Positions 40,816 through 49,586 are shown, numbered from the stretch's first letter. The stretch is DNA of 64,000 nt from an uncultured Clostridia bacterium (GCA_945919375.1 CAMEJD010000008.1:1-64000), one strand, 5' to 3'. Notes: generated by a model not told the origin, from the letters alone. Translations and numbers: made by a program.

Positions 40816-41892
40816 CTAAATCGAATAATAATTCCCTGGTAATTTTTTTATTATTCCACGAATTTGCATTGTTGTCAAACAAGTATTCAAATTTTGTACA
40901 GAAAGATTTGTATAAATTTGTAAATCATCAAAACTTCTTTCCCCAATCGTTAAGTAATTATAAATACGCTGTTCGTCAAAATTAAGTTGAATTTTCTTTT
41001 CCTTTTTTGCATTTGCCGTTATTCCATAACTATTCAAAATATCTTCAACACACGTCACGCATGCACCATGTCCACTTTTTATTATGTTGTTTGTTCCTTT
41101 GCTGTTTATGTTGTTTATATTCCCCGGAATACTAAAAACATCTCGCCCAAGTTCCAAAGCAAAATCTTTTGTGTATAATGCACCACTTTTTTCGCCCGCT
41201 TCAGTAACAAGAACACCCTTGCTTAATGCGGCAATTATTCTGTTTCTTGCGGGGAAAGAATAACTTGTTGGCTTAAATGATGGATAATATTCAGTGAGTA
41301 GTAAACCTTTTTGAGCAATTTCTTTTGACAAATTCACGTTCATTGCCGGATACATATGCTCAAAGCCATTTCCAAGCACCGCAATTGTTTTTCCCCCATA
41401 TTTTAGACACGTTTCGTGAGATATTTTGTCAACACCAACAGCAAGACCACTTACAATTGTAAATCCATTTTCGGATAATCCTTTTGCAAACTTTTCGGTT
41501 ACATCTTGACCATAAAAAGATGGTTTTCGCGTTCCAACCATTGCAATGCAAGGTGTGTCCAAAAGCTCCAAATTCCCTTTGTAGTACAAAATAAATGGTG
41601 GTTGGTCAAGTTCTATCAGTTTTTGTGGGTAGTTATCATCTTCAATTGTCACATATCCAACCATATTAGTTTTTAGGTAATCTTCAAAAGTTTGAAAAGA
41701 AAAATCATTTAGCATTCTTTGAATGGTATCAAATTTTTGGCCAAACTCTTGAACAATAAAACTTTCCGCACCGTCAATTGCCGTCAAGACTTGGTCAATG
41801 CAAGAATAGTGCGAAACAATATCACTAAACTTTTTGTATGTTATGTCTAGTGATGATAAAAATATGTATGCTTTGTCTTTGTTTGTTATCAT
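40816..41892 (-). CDS. dprA: DNA processing protein DprA (Smf)
   Basis: Loads RecA onto incoming single-stranded DNA in transformation; present also in many bacteria not known to be competent. 358 residues: an N-terminal helical region, a Rossmann core with AMVGTRKPS, SGLAVGVDKISHE and GNGFEHMYPAMN, and a C-terminal winged-helix (DLQIYTNLSVQNLNTCL). The ATG shares one base with the comM stop. comM, also transformation-linked, is its upstream neighbour. Confidence 0.95.
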   Translation of the reverse strand: MITNKDKAYIFLSSLDITYKKFSDIVSHYSCIDQVLTAIDGAESFIVQEFGQKFDTIQRMLNDFSFQTFEDYLKTNMVGYVTIEDDNYPQKLIELDQPPFILYYKGNLELLDTPCIAMVGTRKPSFYGQDVTEKFAKGLSENGFTIVSGLAVGVDKISHETCLKYGGKTIAVLGNGFEHMYPAMNVNLSKEIAQKGLLLTEYYPSFKPTSYSFPARNRIIAALSKGVLVTEAGEKSGALYTKDFALELGRDVFSIPGNINNINSKGTNNIIKSGHGACVTCVEDILNSYGITANAKKEKKIQLNFDEQRIYNYLTIGERSFDDLQIYTNLSVQNLNTCLTTMQIRGIIKKLPGNYYSI

Positions 41893-43430
41893 TAAATCAA
41901 ATATTTCCTATCAAGTGAGCGATATTGTATCGCTTCTGCTATATGTTCTGGCAAAATGTTCTCTTCGCCCGCAAGGTCGGCAATTGTTCTTGCAACTTTT
42001 AGTATTCTGTCATGTGCCCTTGCCGACAAATTCAACTTTTCAAACGCAAGTTGCAAAATTTGTTTTGCATCTTCACTTAAAGCACAATACTTTTTGGTTT
42101 GAACAACATTCATTTTTGCATTTGAATATACCTTTGTTCCTTTAAATCTTTCAAGTTGCTTTGCCTTTGCCTTGTTTACTCTTTCCCTAATTACGGCACT
42201 ACTTTCACATTCTTCATTTGAGTGCAAATCGTCATATGTAACATTGTCAACTTCAACGTGCAAATCTATTCTATCCATAATTGGCCCCGAAAGTTTTGCC
42301 AAGTATTTATGAATTTGTTGTGGCGAACACCTGCATTCAAGTTTTTTTGAGCCATAATTCCCACATGGGCATGGGTTCATACTTGCAACCAAAATAAAAG
42401 ATGACGGATATGTTACAGTTTGATTTGCTCTTGCAACAGTAATTTGACCATCTTCCAAAGGTTGCCTTAATGTTTCAATAAACGACCTTGTGTATTCCGG
42501 CATTTCATCCAAAAATAATACACCATTGTGTGCCAAACTAATTTCCCCCGGTTTTGAGTTTGTTCCACCACCAACCAAACTAACATTGCTTGCTGTGTGA
42601 TGTGGTGTTCTAAATGGTCTTTGTAAAATTATACCTTCACTTAAATCTAAAGCACCAGCTATACTATGTATTTTTGTTACTTCCAATGCTTCTTCAAATG
42701 TCATATCCGGCAAAATGCTAGGGAAACACTTGGCAAGCATAGTTTTTCCACTCCCCGGTGGTCCAATCATCAAAATATTGTGCCCACCTGCAGCTGCGAT
42801 TTCCAATGCCCTTTTTGCCGAAAATTGACCTTTTACATTTTTCATATCCAAACTTTGAGAACTTTTTTCATTCTTAAGCTTTTCAAAGTTAGATGTTTCA
42901 ACAACTATCAATTTCTTCTCTGGATTTTTGTATGACTCCACAAGTTCATAAAGACTTGATATTGTGTTTACAGTTATCCCTTCAATAAAACTTGCTTCAA
43001 AATAATTTGCTTGTGGAATAACAAAGTGTGAGTATCCCTTTTCTTTGGCAGCAATCAAAATTGGCAAAACGCCATTAACCTTTTTCACTTCGCCATTAAG
43101 TGAAAGTTCGCCAATAAAAACCGTGTTTTCGGTCAACTTGTAATCAATTTGATTTGTTGCACAAAGAATTGCAACTGCCATTCCAAGGTCATAGTGTGGA
43201 CCTTCCTTTTTTCTGTCTGCAGGTGCAAGATTACATACAATACTTGAAACAGGATAATCGTATCCCGAGTTTTTTATTGCACTTTTTACCCTTTCTTTTG
43301 ATTCCTTTATGGCAGTATCTCCAAGCCCAACAATATCAAACTTTGGCAAGCCATTTGATATATCAACTTCAATGGTAACCAAATAGCCATCAATACCATT
43401 AAGACCAAAACTTAAAACTTTTGCTAACAT
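41892..43430 (-). CDS. comM: ComM/YifB-type AAA+ ATPase (magnesium chelatase-like)
   Basis: 512 residues: an N-terminal Lon-like fold (VLSFGLNGIDGYLVTIEVDISNGLPKFDIVG), the AAA+ core with Walker A GPPGSGKTMLAKC near 220, LFLDEMPEY (Walker B), NPCPCGNYG with nearby cysteines (CRCSPQQ), and a C-terminal Mg-chelatase domain. ComM of Vibrio and Haemophilus is a branch-migration helicase in transformation; that role is inferred here. It is first in the operon running through dprA, topA, trmFO, hslVU, trxA and the IscS/IscU-like pair. Confidence 0.94.
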   Translation of the reverse strand: MLAKVLSFGLNGIDGYLVTIEVDISNGLPKFDIVGLGDTAIKESKERVKSAIKNSGYDYPVSSIVCNLAPADRKKEGPHYDLGMAVAILCATNQIDYKLTENTVFIGELSLNGEVKKVNGVLPILIAAKEKGYSHFVIPQANYFEASFIEGITVNTISSLYELVESYKNPEKKLIVVETSNFEKLKNEKSSQSLDMKNVKGQFSAKRALEIAAAGGHNILMIGPPGSGKTMLAKCFPSILPDMTFEEALEVTKIHSIAGALDLSEGIILQRPFRTPHHTASNVSLVGGGTNSKPGEISLAHNGVLFLDEMPEYTRSFIETLRQPLEDGQITVARANQTVTYPSSFILVASMNPCPCGNYGSKKLECRCSPQQIHKYLAKLSGPIMDRIDLHVEVDNVTYDDLHSNEECESSAVIRERVNKAKAKQLERFKGTKVYSNAKMNVVQTKKYCALSEDAKQILQLAFEKLNLSARAHDRILKVARTIADLAGEENILPEHIAEAIQYRSLDRKYLI

Positions 43431-43448
43431 ATATTCCCTTTGTTTTTT

Positions 43449-43476
43449 AGTATAGCATTAAAACCAAACTTGTCAA
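43449..43476 (-). promoter_or_regulatory. Strong predicted promoter of the comM operon
   Basis: Minus strand TTGACA, 16-bp spacer, TATACT preceded by TGC (extended -10). I see no other strong promoter before 33.3 kb, so this one may drive the whole run down to the IscU-like gene. Confidence 0.75.
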
Positions 43477-43490
43477 AACAAAATTTAGGA

Positions 43491-43528
43491 ATAAAAAATC
43501 ACATAGCAAATTTTTGTTATGTGGTTTT
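43491..43528 (-). terminator. Terminator-like hairpin upstream of comM
   Basis: Minus strand AAAACCACATA / TATGTGATTTT stem with a 12-base loop, then a T-rich tail. It may be a second barrier against readthrough from the U32 gene. Confidence 0.6.
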
Positions 43529-43539
43529 GTTTTGAGATG

Positions 43540-43590
43540 TTGAGATTTCTCCAAGGCAGGACGTTATGGTCGGCAGTCGAAATTACGACA
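43540..43590 (-). repeat. Intergenic repeat element, copy 1
   Basis: Contains TTGAGATTTCTCC, a gap and GGCAGTCGAAATTACGACA. A related stretch lies at 62782-62830. Both sit between a CTAGC/GCTAG terminator and the promoter of the next operon. It recalls the short intergenic palindromic repeats common in gut bacteria; with two copies in the window a family is likely but not proven. Confidence 0.5.
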
Positions 43591-43593
43591 ATA

Positions 43594-43619
43594 AAAAAAA
43601 TCTAGCAATTGCTAGATTT
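43594..43619 (-). terminator. Intrinsic terminator overlapping the U32 gene stop
   Basis: Stem AAATCTAGC-AATT-GCTAGATTT with a T run on the minus strand; the TAG stop of the upstream gene lies inside the stem. It shares its inner stem with the terminator at 62873-62907. Confidence 0.85.
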
Positions 43620-44820
43620 CTTTTCTTAATATATCGCCTTTTTCAAGATTAAGGTTTGTGAATAGATATATCTTTTGTTGAACATCTTTTGCGTCTACAA
43701 TTTCTTCTCCATTTTCATCAGTCATTTTTTCTATTTTTATAGTCTTATTAAAGGTATCTTTGTTTGGAGATAACACTTCCAAAGTATCACCAACTTTAAA
43801 ACGATTTCTTTGCTCAATCAAAACCTTTTCCCCATCGCCATCAGCAAGTACGCTTGCCATAAACTCGGATGTTTGAACAGGCATACTACTTTCCAAGCAT
43901 TCCTTATCTTTTGCACCAAAATAGAAACCTGTTGTATATTTTCTGTGACTTGTTTTGCAAAGTTCCTTCTTTAACATATCAAAGTCTTTTTCTTTTAGTG
44001 TATTCATATTATCAAGTGCATAACGATAGGCATTTACAACATTTGCAACATAGTATGGAGATTTCATTCTTCCTTCAATCTTAAAACTAGTGACTCCTGC
44101 ATCTTCAAGTTCTTTAAGGTGATCAATCATCATCATATCCTTGCTGTTAAGAATATAAGTGCCTCGGTCGTCTTCTTGGATTTCGTATTCTTCGCCCTTT
44201 CTTGATTTTTCTGTGATAGTATATTCCCATCTACATGGTTGAGTGCAAGCACCACGATTTGCATCACGACCGGTAAGATAATTTGAAAGCAAACATCTTC
44301 CACTATATGAAATACACATTGCTCCATGAACAAAACTTTCAAGTTCCAAATCTTTTGGAATTCTTTTTCTAATTTGTTTTATTTCTTCAATACTCAATTC
44401 TCTTGCAAGAATAACTCTTTTTACGCCCATTTTGTACATAAAGTTAATTGCATAAGAATTAAGTATATTTGCTTGTGTTGAAACATGAATTGTTAAACTT
44501 GGTGCATTTTCTTTTATAAATTCAATTATACCGAGGTCAGATACAATAACTGCATCAACCTTTGCTTTAACAAGCTCATCAAGGTATTCTTTTAACCCAA
44601 TAAAATCACCTTCGTGAGCCAAAATGTTTATTGTTATATACACTTTTTTGCCTATGCTATGAGCATATGTTGTTGCTTCCTTAATTTCGTTATCTGAAAA
44701 ATTACCTGCGAAAGCTCTTAATCCAAATTTTTTACCTGCAAAATAAACTGCATCTGCACCAAATCTAAAAGCGGTTTCCATTTTTTCAAATGTTCCAGCG
44801 GGTGCTAATAACTCTGCCAT
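43612..44820 (-). CDS. Peptidase U32-family protein (TrhP-like tRNA hydroxylation protein)
   Basis: 402 residues. Starts ELLAPAGTFEKMETAFRFGADAVYFAG, has the U32 signature ESFVHGAMCISYSGRCLLSNY near residue 165, a cysteine set NRGACTQPCRWEY and TSFKIEGRMKSPYYVA, and a C-terminal beta-barrel. Members of this group (YegQ/TrhP, YrrN/YrrO) are needed for 5-hydroxyuridine at tRNA position 34 rather than being proteases; which subtype this is cannot be settled by eye. SD AAGGAGAAATTT. Confidence 0.88.
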   Translation of the reverse strand: MAELLAPAGTFEKMETAFRFGADAVYFAGKKFGLRAFAGNFSDNEIKEATTYAHSIGKKVYITINILAHEGDFIGLKEYLDELVKAKVDAVIVSDLGIIEFIKENAPSLTIHVSTQANILNSYAINFMYKMGVKRVILARELSIEEIKQIRKRIPKDLELESFVHGAMCISYSGRCLLSNYLTGRDANRGACTQPCRWEYTITEKSRKGEEYEIQEDDRGTYILNSKDMMMIDHLKELEDAGVTSFKIEGRMKSPYYVANVVNAYRYALDNMNTLKEKDFDMLKKELCKTSHRKYTTGFYFGAKDKECLESSMPVQTSEFMASVLADGDGEKVLIEQRNRFKVGDTLEVLSPNKDTFNKTIKIEKMTDENGEEIVDAKDVQQKIYLFTNLNLEKGDILRKEI

Positions 44821-44848
44821 AAATTTCTCCTTGTGTTTATACTTTTTT

Positions 44849-44878
44849 AGTATAACACAGGATTATGTTAAAAAGCAA
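44849..44878 (-). promoter_or_regulatory. Predicted promoter of the U32 gene with an inverted repeat over the -10
   Basis: Minus strand TTGCTT, 18-bp spacer, TATACT. The -10 lies in one arm of an interrupted inverted repeat (plus strand 44833-44843 GTGTTTATACT with 44849-44858 AGTATAACAC), which could be an operator or a 5'-end hairpin. Confidence 0.45.
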
Positions 44879-44879
44879 C

Positions 44880-45140
44880 TTATGTTAGGCGTATTACCCT
44901 ATAATTTATTCCATTGCCAACAAGTTGATAGATTCCGCCAAAGGTATCAAAGTTTCTTCTTGAAATAATTTGTTTAACAATTCCCAAATCGGCATAAGAA
45001 AAGCGAACCGAAATCCCGCACGAAACATTTACTGCTCTTGGTGTGTTTATTATCTCACAAGGAACACGATAGGACTTTAAGATATTAGCAAAGTTTATTG
45101 TATGAGATTTTGCTCTAAAAACGATAATACAATAATTCAT
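44880..45140 (-). CDS. DUF3343 protein (putative Se/S carrier-like)
   Basis: 86 residues matching the DUF3343 pattern: an N-terminal strand MNYCIIVFRAKSHTINFANIL, then VPCEIINTPRAVNVSCGISVRF. Members often lie next to cysteine desulfurase or selenium genes and are annotated as putative Se/S carriers; no function is proven that I know of. Here it is divergent from the cysteine desulfurase-like gene at 45213, with 72 bases between the starts. C4, C28 and C41 could bind sulfur. SD AGGGGAGA. Confidence 0.8.
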   Translation of the reverse strand: MNYCIIVFRAKSHTINFANILKSYRVPCEIINTPRAVNVSCGISVRFSYADLGIVKQIISRRNFDTFGGIYQLVGNGINYRVIRLT

Positions 45141-45212
45141 TTTTTCTCCCCTTGTAAACCAAATTTGATACTATTTCATACCATATTATTATATAGAACA
45201 AAGGAGTAAAAA

Positions 45213-46340
45213 GTGATTTATTTAGATAATAGTGCAACAACCAACACAAAACCAAAAGAAGTGATAAAAGCAGTAAATTCAGCATTTACAAAATATGTTG
45301 CGAACCCCGGACGAAGTGGGCACAAACTTGCCTTTGAAACATCAATTCAACTTGAAAATGTAAGGAATAAAATTAGTGAATATTTTAATGCCCAAAATGT
45401 TGTGTTTACGCAAAATTGCACTGATGCATTAAATCTTGCAATTCAAGGTACAATAAGCGAATGTGGGCATATTATCATTACTTCAAATGACCACAATGCT
45501 TCGGCAAGACCTGTTTTTGAGATGCATAAAAAATATGGGATTGAAGTTAGTGTTGCAACACCAAAAACAAAAGGAATTTTGACACTTGACGACATATTGC
45601 CATATGTCAAAAAAAACACATATCTTATATGTGTTAATCATATGAGCAATGTTGATGGCGAAATTGCCGACATAAAGAGAATTGGCGAGTATTGTAGTGA
45701 GAACTGTATTTTGTTTTGTGTTGATGGTGCACAAAGTTGTGGGCACCTTAATTTGGATATGCACAAAAACTACATCGACCTTTTGGCTCTTGCCCCACAC
45801 AAGGGGTTATATTCTCCACAAGGGGTTGGTGTGCTTTGTTTTTCAAAGCGAAGTAAGTTAAAGCCTATTAGATTTGGTGGCACAGGAACAGAAAGTGAAA
45901 ATGTTTATCAACCAATGGGAAGCATTGAAAGTTATGAAAGTGGAACACTTGCAACACCAAATATTTTGGGGCTTGGTGCAGGTCTTGATTTTGTGAAAAA
46001 CAACTATAAAAAAATAAATTCCAAGATTGATGACCTTGGAACATACCTTAATTATGAGTTGTCAAATATAAATGGCGTTAAAGTATACACTCACCCAACG
46101 AACTCTTTTGGAATAATTGGGTTTAATGTGAAAGATTATGGCTCAAGTGAAGTTAGTCAAATTTTATCCGACAAATACGGCATTTGCACTCGTGGTGGAC
46201 TTCATTGTGCAGGACTTAAACATAAAGCATTAGGAACACTTGAACAAGGCATTGTGAGGGCAAGTTTAAGTTACTTTAACTCATTTTCTGATTGTTTAAA
46301 ACTTGTTAAGGCGATAAAAGATATTGCAAAACAAGTTTAA
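45213..46340 (+). CDS. Cysteine desulfurase-like class V aminotransferase (SufS/CsdA-like)
   Basis: 375 residues, with the residues missing from the IscS-like protein at 34 kb all present: PLP-binding lysine in LAPHKGLYSPQG (H196-K197), VDGAQS with D171 and Q174, and the catalytic cysteine C332 in RGGLHCAG. The RGGxHCA form is that of group II (SufS/CsdA) enzymes. It could supply sulfur for tRNA thiolation or Fe-S clusters, or selenium given its DUF3343 neighbour. GTG start behind AAAGGAGTAAAAA. Its 3' end overlaps the convergent yraN by four bases. Confidence 0.9.
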   Translation: MIYLDNSATTNTKPKEVIKAVNSAFTKYVANPGRSGHKLAFETSIQLENVRNKISEYFNAQNVVFTQNCTDALNLAIQGTISECGHIIITSNDHNASARPVFEMHKKYGIEVSVATPKTKGILTLDDILPYVKKNTYLICVNHMSNVDGEIADIKRIGEYCSENCILFCVDGAQSCGHLNLDMHKNYIDLLALAPHKGLYSPQGVGVLCFSKRSKLKPIRFGGTGTESENVYQPMGSIESYESGTLATPNILGLGAGLDFVKNNYKKINSKIDDLGTYLNYELSNINGVKVYTHPTNSFGIIGFNVKDYGSSEVSQILSDKYGICTRGGLHCAGLKHKALGTLEQGIVRASLSYFNSFSDCLKLVKAIKDIAKQV

Positions 46341-46678
46341 AATGCATTTTCTATATGTGTAATTTTATCTCCCAAAATTTCAATAACATCAAACCTTATT
46401 TTTTGGTCAAGTGTTGAATATCTTTGAAGATAAAGTTCTGCAATTCTTCTAATTTTATATTGCTTTTGGGCAGTGACTGCTTCTCTTGGAAGTCCAAACA
46501 TTGCAGTATTTCTTGCTTTTACTTCAACAAAAACAAGGGTATCTTTGTCCATTGCAATAATATCAATTTCACCTATTTTGCAAGAAAAATTCATTTTTAC
46601 AATTTTGTAACCCTTTTTTATCAAAAAGTTCTTTGCTTCTTGTTCGCCTGTTACTCCGTAAATTTTTGTGTTAGTCAT
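46337..46678 (-). CDS. yraN: UPF0102 (YraN-family) nuclease-like protein
   Basis: 113 residues of the YraN family, which has a restriction-endonuclease-like fold: GEQEAKNFLIKKGYKIVKMNF, GEIDIIAMDKDTLVFVEVKAR (the D-(E/V)xK-type site) and a C-terminal IRFDVIEI. In vivo role uncertain. The start was set at ATG 46678, inside the rnhB end by eight bases, behind TTGGAGATAAAA. Placement after rnhB is standard in Firmicutes. Confidence 0.92.
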   Translation of the reverse strand: MTNTKIYGVTGEQEAKNFLIKKGYKIVKMNFSCKIGEIDIIAMDKDTLVFVEVKARNTAMFGLPREAVTAQKQYKIRRIAELYLQRYSTLDQKIRFDVIEILGDKITHIENAF

Positions 46679-47300
46679 TTTTATCTCCAATAAAATGTTT
46701 GATGAATGTATCTCTATGGATTTCGCATTTACCAAATTTTTTAAGATTTTCTATGTGTTCTTTTGTGCCATATCCTTTGTGTTTTTTAAAGTTATATTCA
46801 GGATATTTTTTGTCAAGTTCTTCCATAAGTCTATCCCGATACACCTTTGCGAGTATTGATGCACATGCTATTGAATAACTTTTTGCATCTCCTTTAACTA
46901 TTGGAATATTAGGTACATCTAATTCTAAACCGACAATATAATCAATTAAAACAAAATCTGGTGCAACTTTTAAGTTTTTTACACAATTTTGCATACCAAG
47001 TCTTGTTGCATTTAAAATATTTATTTTATCAATAGTTTTGTTATCTACTTCCTGAATTGAATAACAAACTGCTGTATTCTTTATTTTTTCATACAACTCA
47101 TCACGCTTTTTGGGTGTAAGTTTTTTGCTATCATTTACACCTTGAATAATTTTGTCGTTATCTAGTGGCATAATCACGCATGCGCAAACAACCGGGCCGG
47201 CTAGTGGGCCTCTGCCTGCTTCATCCATTCCAGCAATAGTTTTGTAACCTTTTTTTGCATATTCGTGTTCAAATTGTAGCATATTTTCTTTAGTATTCAT
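46671..47300 (-). CDS. rnhB: Ribonuclease HII
   Basis: Removes single ribonucleotides and RNA strands from DNA-RNA hybrids. 209 residues: GMDEAGRGPLAGPV (catalytic D and E, about 24-37), VNDSKKLTPKKRDEL, ACASILAKVYRD and the C-terminal HKGYGTKEH. It lies three bases after rbgA, in the SRP/translation operon. Confidence 0.97.
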   Translation of the reverse strand: MNTKENMLQFEHEYAKKGYKTIAGMDEAGRGPLAGPVVCACVIMPLDNDKIIQGVNDSKKLTPKKRDELYEKIKNTAVCYSIQEVDNKTIDKINILNATRLGMQNCVKNLKVAPDFVLIDYIVGLELDVPNIPIVKGDAKSYSIACASILAKVYRDRLMEELDKKYPEYNFKKHKGYGTKEHIENLKKFGKCEIHRDTFIKHFIGDKND

Positions 47301-47303
47301 ATT

Positions 47304-48155
47304 TCACACACTCACTTTGTCTAATGTAATTTTGCCTAATTTGCCTTTTCTAAAATCGTCAATAATTGCAAAACAAGTACGGTCAAAATCGGGTTCATTG
47401 CCTTTTAACAAATAATGTTTTTTCTCTGCAATTTGCTCCATAATTTCCACAGCAGAAAAGTTTAGGTCTGTTATCCCATATCTTTCAAATGCCGTTTTAT
47501 AATGGTCTTTTAGGTAATTTATCAAAGCAAAACAAAGTTCGTTTGTGTCAACAATTTCATTTTTTATGCTACCAAGTATTGCAAGGTTTTGAGCAATTGT
47601 TTGGTTATCTAAATTTGGCCACAATGTTCCCGGAGTGTCAAGAACTTCAAAACCATTTTTAAGAAGAACCCATTGTTTACCTTTTGTAACACCGGCTTTA
47701 TCTCCCGTTTTTGTCTTTTTTTGACCACAAAGATTATTTATCAAAGTACTTTTTCCAGAATTTGGCACACCAACGACCATTGCACGTAAATTTATTTTTA
47801 TATCCTTGTTTTTATACTTGTCTATTTTTCTTTGGCACAAACTTTTCATAATCGGTTCAATAATCTTGTTTGCACCACTAATTGTGCTGTTAAGACTTAT
47901 ACATTCACAATTGTTTTGAGATGTTATATACCTTTTGAACCTTGCAGTTTTTTCGTCATCGGCAAGGTCTGTTTTGTTAAGCACATAAAGAACGGGTTTG
48001 TTTAATGCAAGTGAAGTGAATTTTGGGTTAAGGCAAGAAAAAGGTGCTCTTGCATCAAGAACATATATAAGCATATCAACATTTTTTATTTCCGTTTCCA
48101 TAATTTTTAAGGCTTTTGCCATGTGCCCCGGAAACCAATTTATTTTACTTTCCAT
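47304..48155 (-). CDS. rbgA: Ribosome biogenesis GTPase RbgA (YlqF)
   Basis: Circularly permuted GTPase for late 50S assembly. Motif order G4 (LNKTD near 70), then G1 GVPNSGKSTLI near 130 and G3 LDTPG near 175, the permuted arrangement; N-terminal INWFPGHMAKA and C-terminal helical domain as in YlqF. The start was set at ATG 48155 (AAGGATTGAT in front), one base after the trmD TGA; a TTG 15 bases upstream is possible. rplS, usually between trmD and this gene, is absent. Confidence 0.95.
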   Translation of the reverse strand: MESKINWFPGHMAKALKIMETEIKNVDMLIYVLDARAPFSCLNPKFTSLALNKPVLYVLNKTDLADDEKTARFKRYITSQNNCECISLNSTISGANKIIEPIMKSLCQRKIDKYKNKDIKINLRAMVVGVPNSGKSTLINNLCGQKKTKTGDKAGVTKGKQWVLLKNGFEVLDTPGTLWPNLDNQTIAQNLAILGSIKNEIVDTNELCFALINYLKDHYKTAFERYGITDLNFSAVEIMEQIAEKKHYLLKGNEPDFDRTCFAIIDDFRKGKLGKITLDKVSV

Positions 48156-48156
48156 A

Positions 48157-48825
48157 TCAATCCTTATCAATTAAATCGGGTCTTTCTTTTTTTGTTATTT
48201 CAATAGATTTTTCTTTTCGCCATTCATCAACTTTTTGATGGTTACCGGATATCAACACATCGGGCACTTTTTTGCCCATAAATTCTTCCGGCCTTGTATA
48301 TTGAGGATATTCCAAAAGCCCGTTTGAAAAACTTTCTTCCTTTAGGGAATCTTTTGCAATAACTCCCTCAATTTGACGAGCTATGCTATCTATCATTACC
48401 ATTGCAGGAAGTTCTCCACCTGTTAAAACATAGTCACCAATAGACACGCTTTTTGCATTCAATATTTCAAGTGCTCGTTCATCAACGCCTTCGTAATGTC
48501 CACACAAAATTACCAAGTGTTCTTTCTTTGCAAGGCTTTTTGCCATTTGATGATTAAAAGTTTTTCCTTTTGGACTTGTATATATTACAACATCATTATC
48601 TTGTGCTATGCTATTATACGCATCTACTATAGGTTGTGGCATCATTACCATTCCTGCACCACCACCATATGGATAATCATCACATTTTTTATGAGCATCT
48701 TTTGAAAAATCTCTAATGTTTATCACATTAATCTCAAACAAATTTTTGTCTAATGCTCGTTTTATTATGCTGTGATTAAGGGCATCAAACATTTCTGGAA
48801 AAAGTGTCAAGATGTCTATTCGCAT
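48157..48825 (-). CDS. trmD: tRNA (guanine-N1-)-methyltransferase
   Basis: Makes m1G37 in tRNA to prevent frameshifting; SPOUT family with a trefoil knot. 222 residues: RIDILTLFPEMF, DDYPYGGGAGMVM, ILCGHYEGVDERAL and SIGDYVLTGGELPAMV. The C-terminal domain is somewhat short (family ~240). It overlaps the rimM end by 10 bases. Confidence 0.97.
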   Translation of the reverse strand: MRIDILTLFPEMFDALNHSIIKRALDKNLFEINVINIRDFSKDAHKKCDDYPYGGGAGMVMMPQPIVDAYNSIAQDNDVVIYTSPKGKTFNHQMAKSLAKKEHLVILCGHYEGVDERALEILNAKSVSIGDYVLTGGELPAMVMIDSIARQIEGVIAKDSLKEESFSNGLLEYPQYTRPEEFMGKKVPDVLISGNHQKVDEWRKEKSIEITKKERPDLIDKD

Positions 48826-49307
48826 ATTTTTACCTCATCATATTTTGATTTGTCAACAACAATATTATTGCCATTAACACTCAAAACAATGGAAGTCAAA
48901 AAAGGTATTTTATACTCTCTTTTGTTTTCAAGGATTGTCAAAACATCGGCAGAACCATAGCTTTCAATATCAACCAATACTCCAATATATTCTCCACTTT
49001 TGGCAACTACATCTTTGTTTAGCATATCATCGGTAAAGTACATATTTTCTTTTAATTTTAGTTCGTTTGATTCTACAAAAACTTGTTTATTTCTATATTT
49101 TTCTGCCAAGTTTCTATCGTTACAGTTTGGTAATTTTATATAAATAAATTGTTGCCTTATTGCAAAACTAGACAACGTGATTTCTTGGTTATCAATAATT
49201 ACCTTTTTTACATTTTTATATATAGATAAATCGCTATCTGCTGGGTAGATTTTTAGTTCCCCTTTCACGCCTTGTGGCTTTATTATTTTTCCTAATAATT
49301 GTTTCAT
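48816..49307 (-). CDS. rimM: 16S rRNA processing protein RimM
   Basis: 30S assembly factor that binds S19. 163 residues: N-terminal barrel with LLGKIIKPQGVKGELKIYP, then a PRC-type barrel with GVLVDIESYGSADVLTI and IPFLTSIV. The start was set at ATG 49307 behind TAGGGAAGTT. It stands in the usual rpsP-khpA-rimM-trmD order. Confidence 0.94.
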   Translation of the reverse strand: MKQLLGKIIKPQGVKGELKIYPADSDLSIYKNVKKVIIDNQEITLSSFAIRQQFIYIKLPNCNDRNLAEKYRNKQVFVESNELKLKENMYFTDDMLNKDVVAKSGEYIGVLVDIESYGSADVLTILENKREYKIPFLTSIVLSVNGNNIVVDKSKYDEVKICE

Positions 49308-49324
49308 AACTTCCCTATACAAAT

Positions 49325-49349
49325 AAATAGGCAAGAGTGTTGCCTATTT
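49325..49349 (-). promoter_or_regulatory. khpA-rimM intergenic hairpin
   Basis: Minus strand AAATAGGCAA-CACTC-TTGCCTATTT, a perfect 10-bp stem just upstream of the rimM ribosome binding site, followed by ATTTATTTG rather than a T run. More likely an attenuator, RNA-processing or stability element than a full terminator. Confidence 0.55.
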
Positions 49350-49355
49350 ACCTAA

Positions 49356-49586
49356 TTATTTGCTTATTTTTACATTGTATCTAATTTTTTCTTTGGCAGC
49401 AACAGACTTTACAATTGCACGAATGCTTTGTGCAATTCTACCATTTTTGCCAATAACCTTTCCAAGGTCTTCTTCTGCAACATTAACAATAATGTTAATT
49501 TCGCTACCTTCCCTTGTTGTTGTTATTGCAACTGCTTCTTTGTTGTCTACTAAACTTTTTACAATGTATTCAACTAATTCTTCCAT
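49356..49586 (-). CDS. khpA: KH-domain RNA-binding protein KhpA (YlqC)
   Basis: 76 residues, a single KH domain with the GKNGRIAQSIR loop (GxxG type). KhpA pairs with KhpB/Jag as an RNA chaperone acting in cell division and elongation in streptococci. Its place between rpsP and rimM is the family standard. SD AAAGGGGAC. Confidence 0.95.
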   Translation of the reverse strand: MEELVEYIVKSLVDNKEAVAITTTREGSEINIIVNVAEEDLGKVIGKNGRIAQSIRAIVKSVAAKEKIRYNVKISK

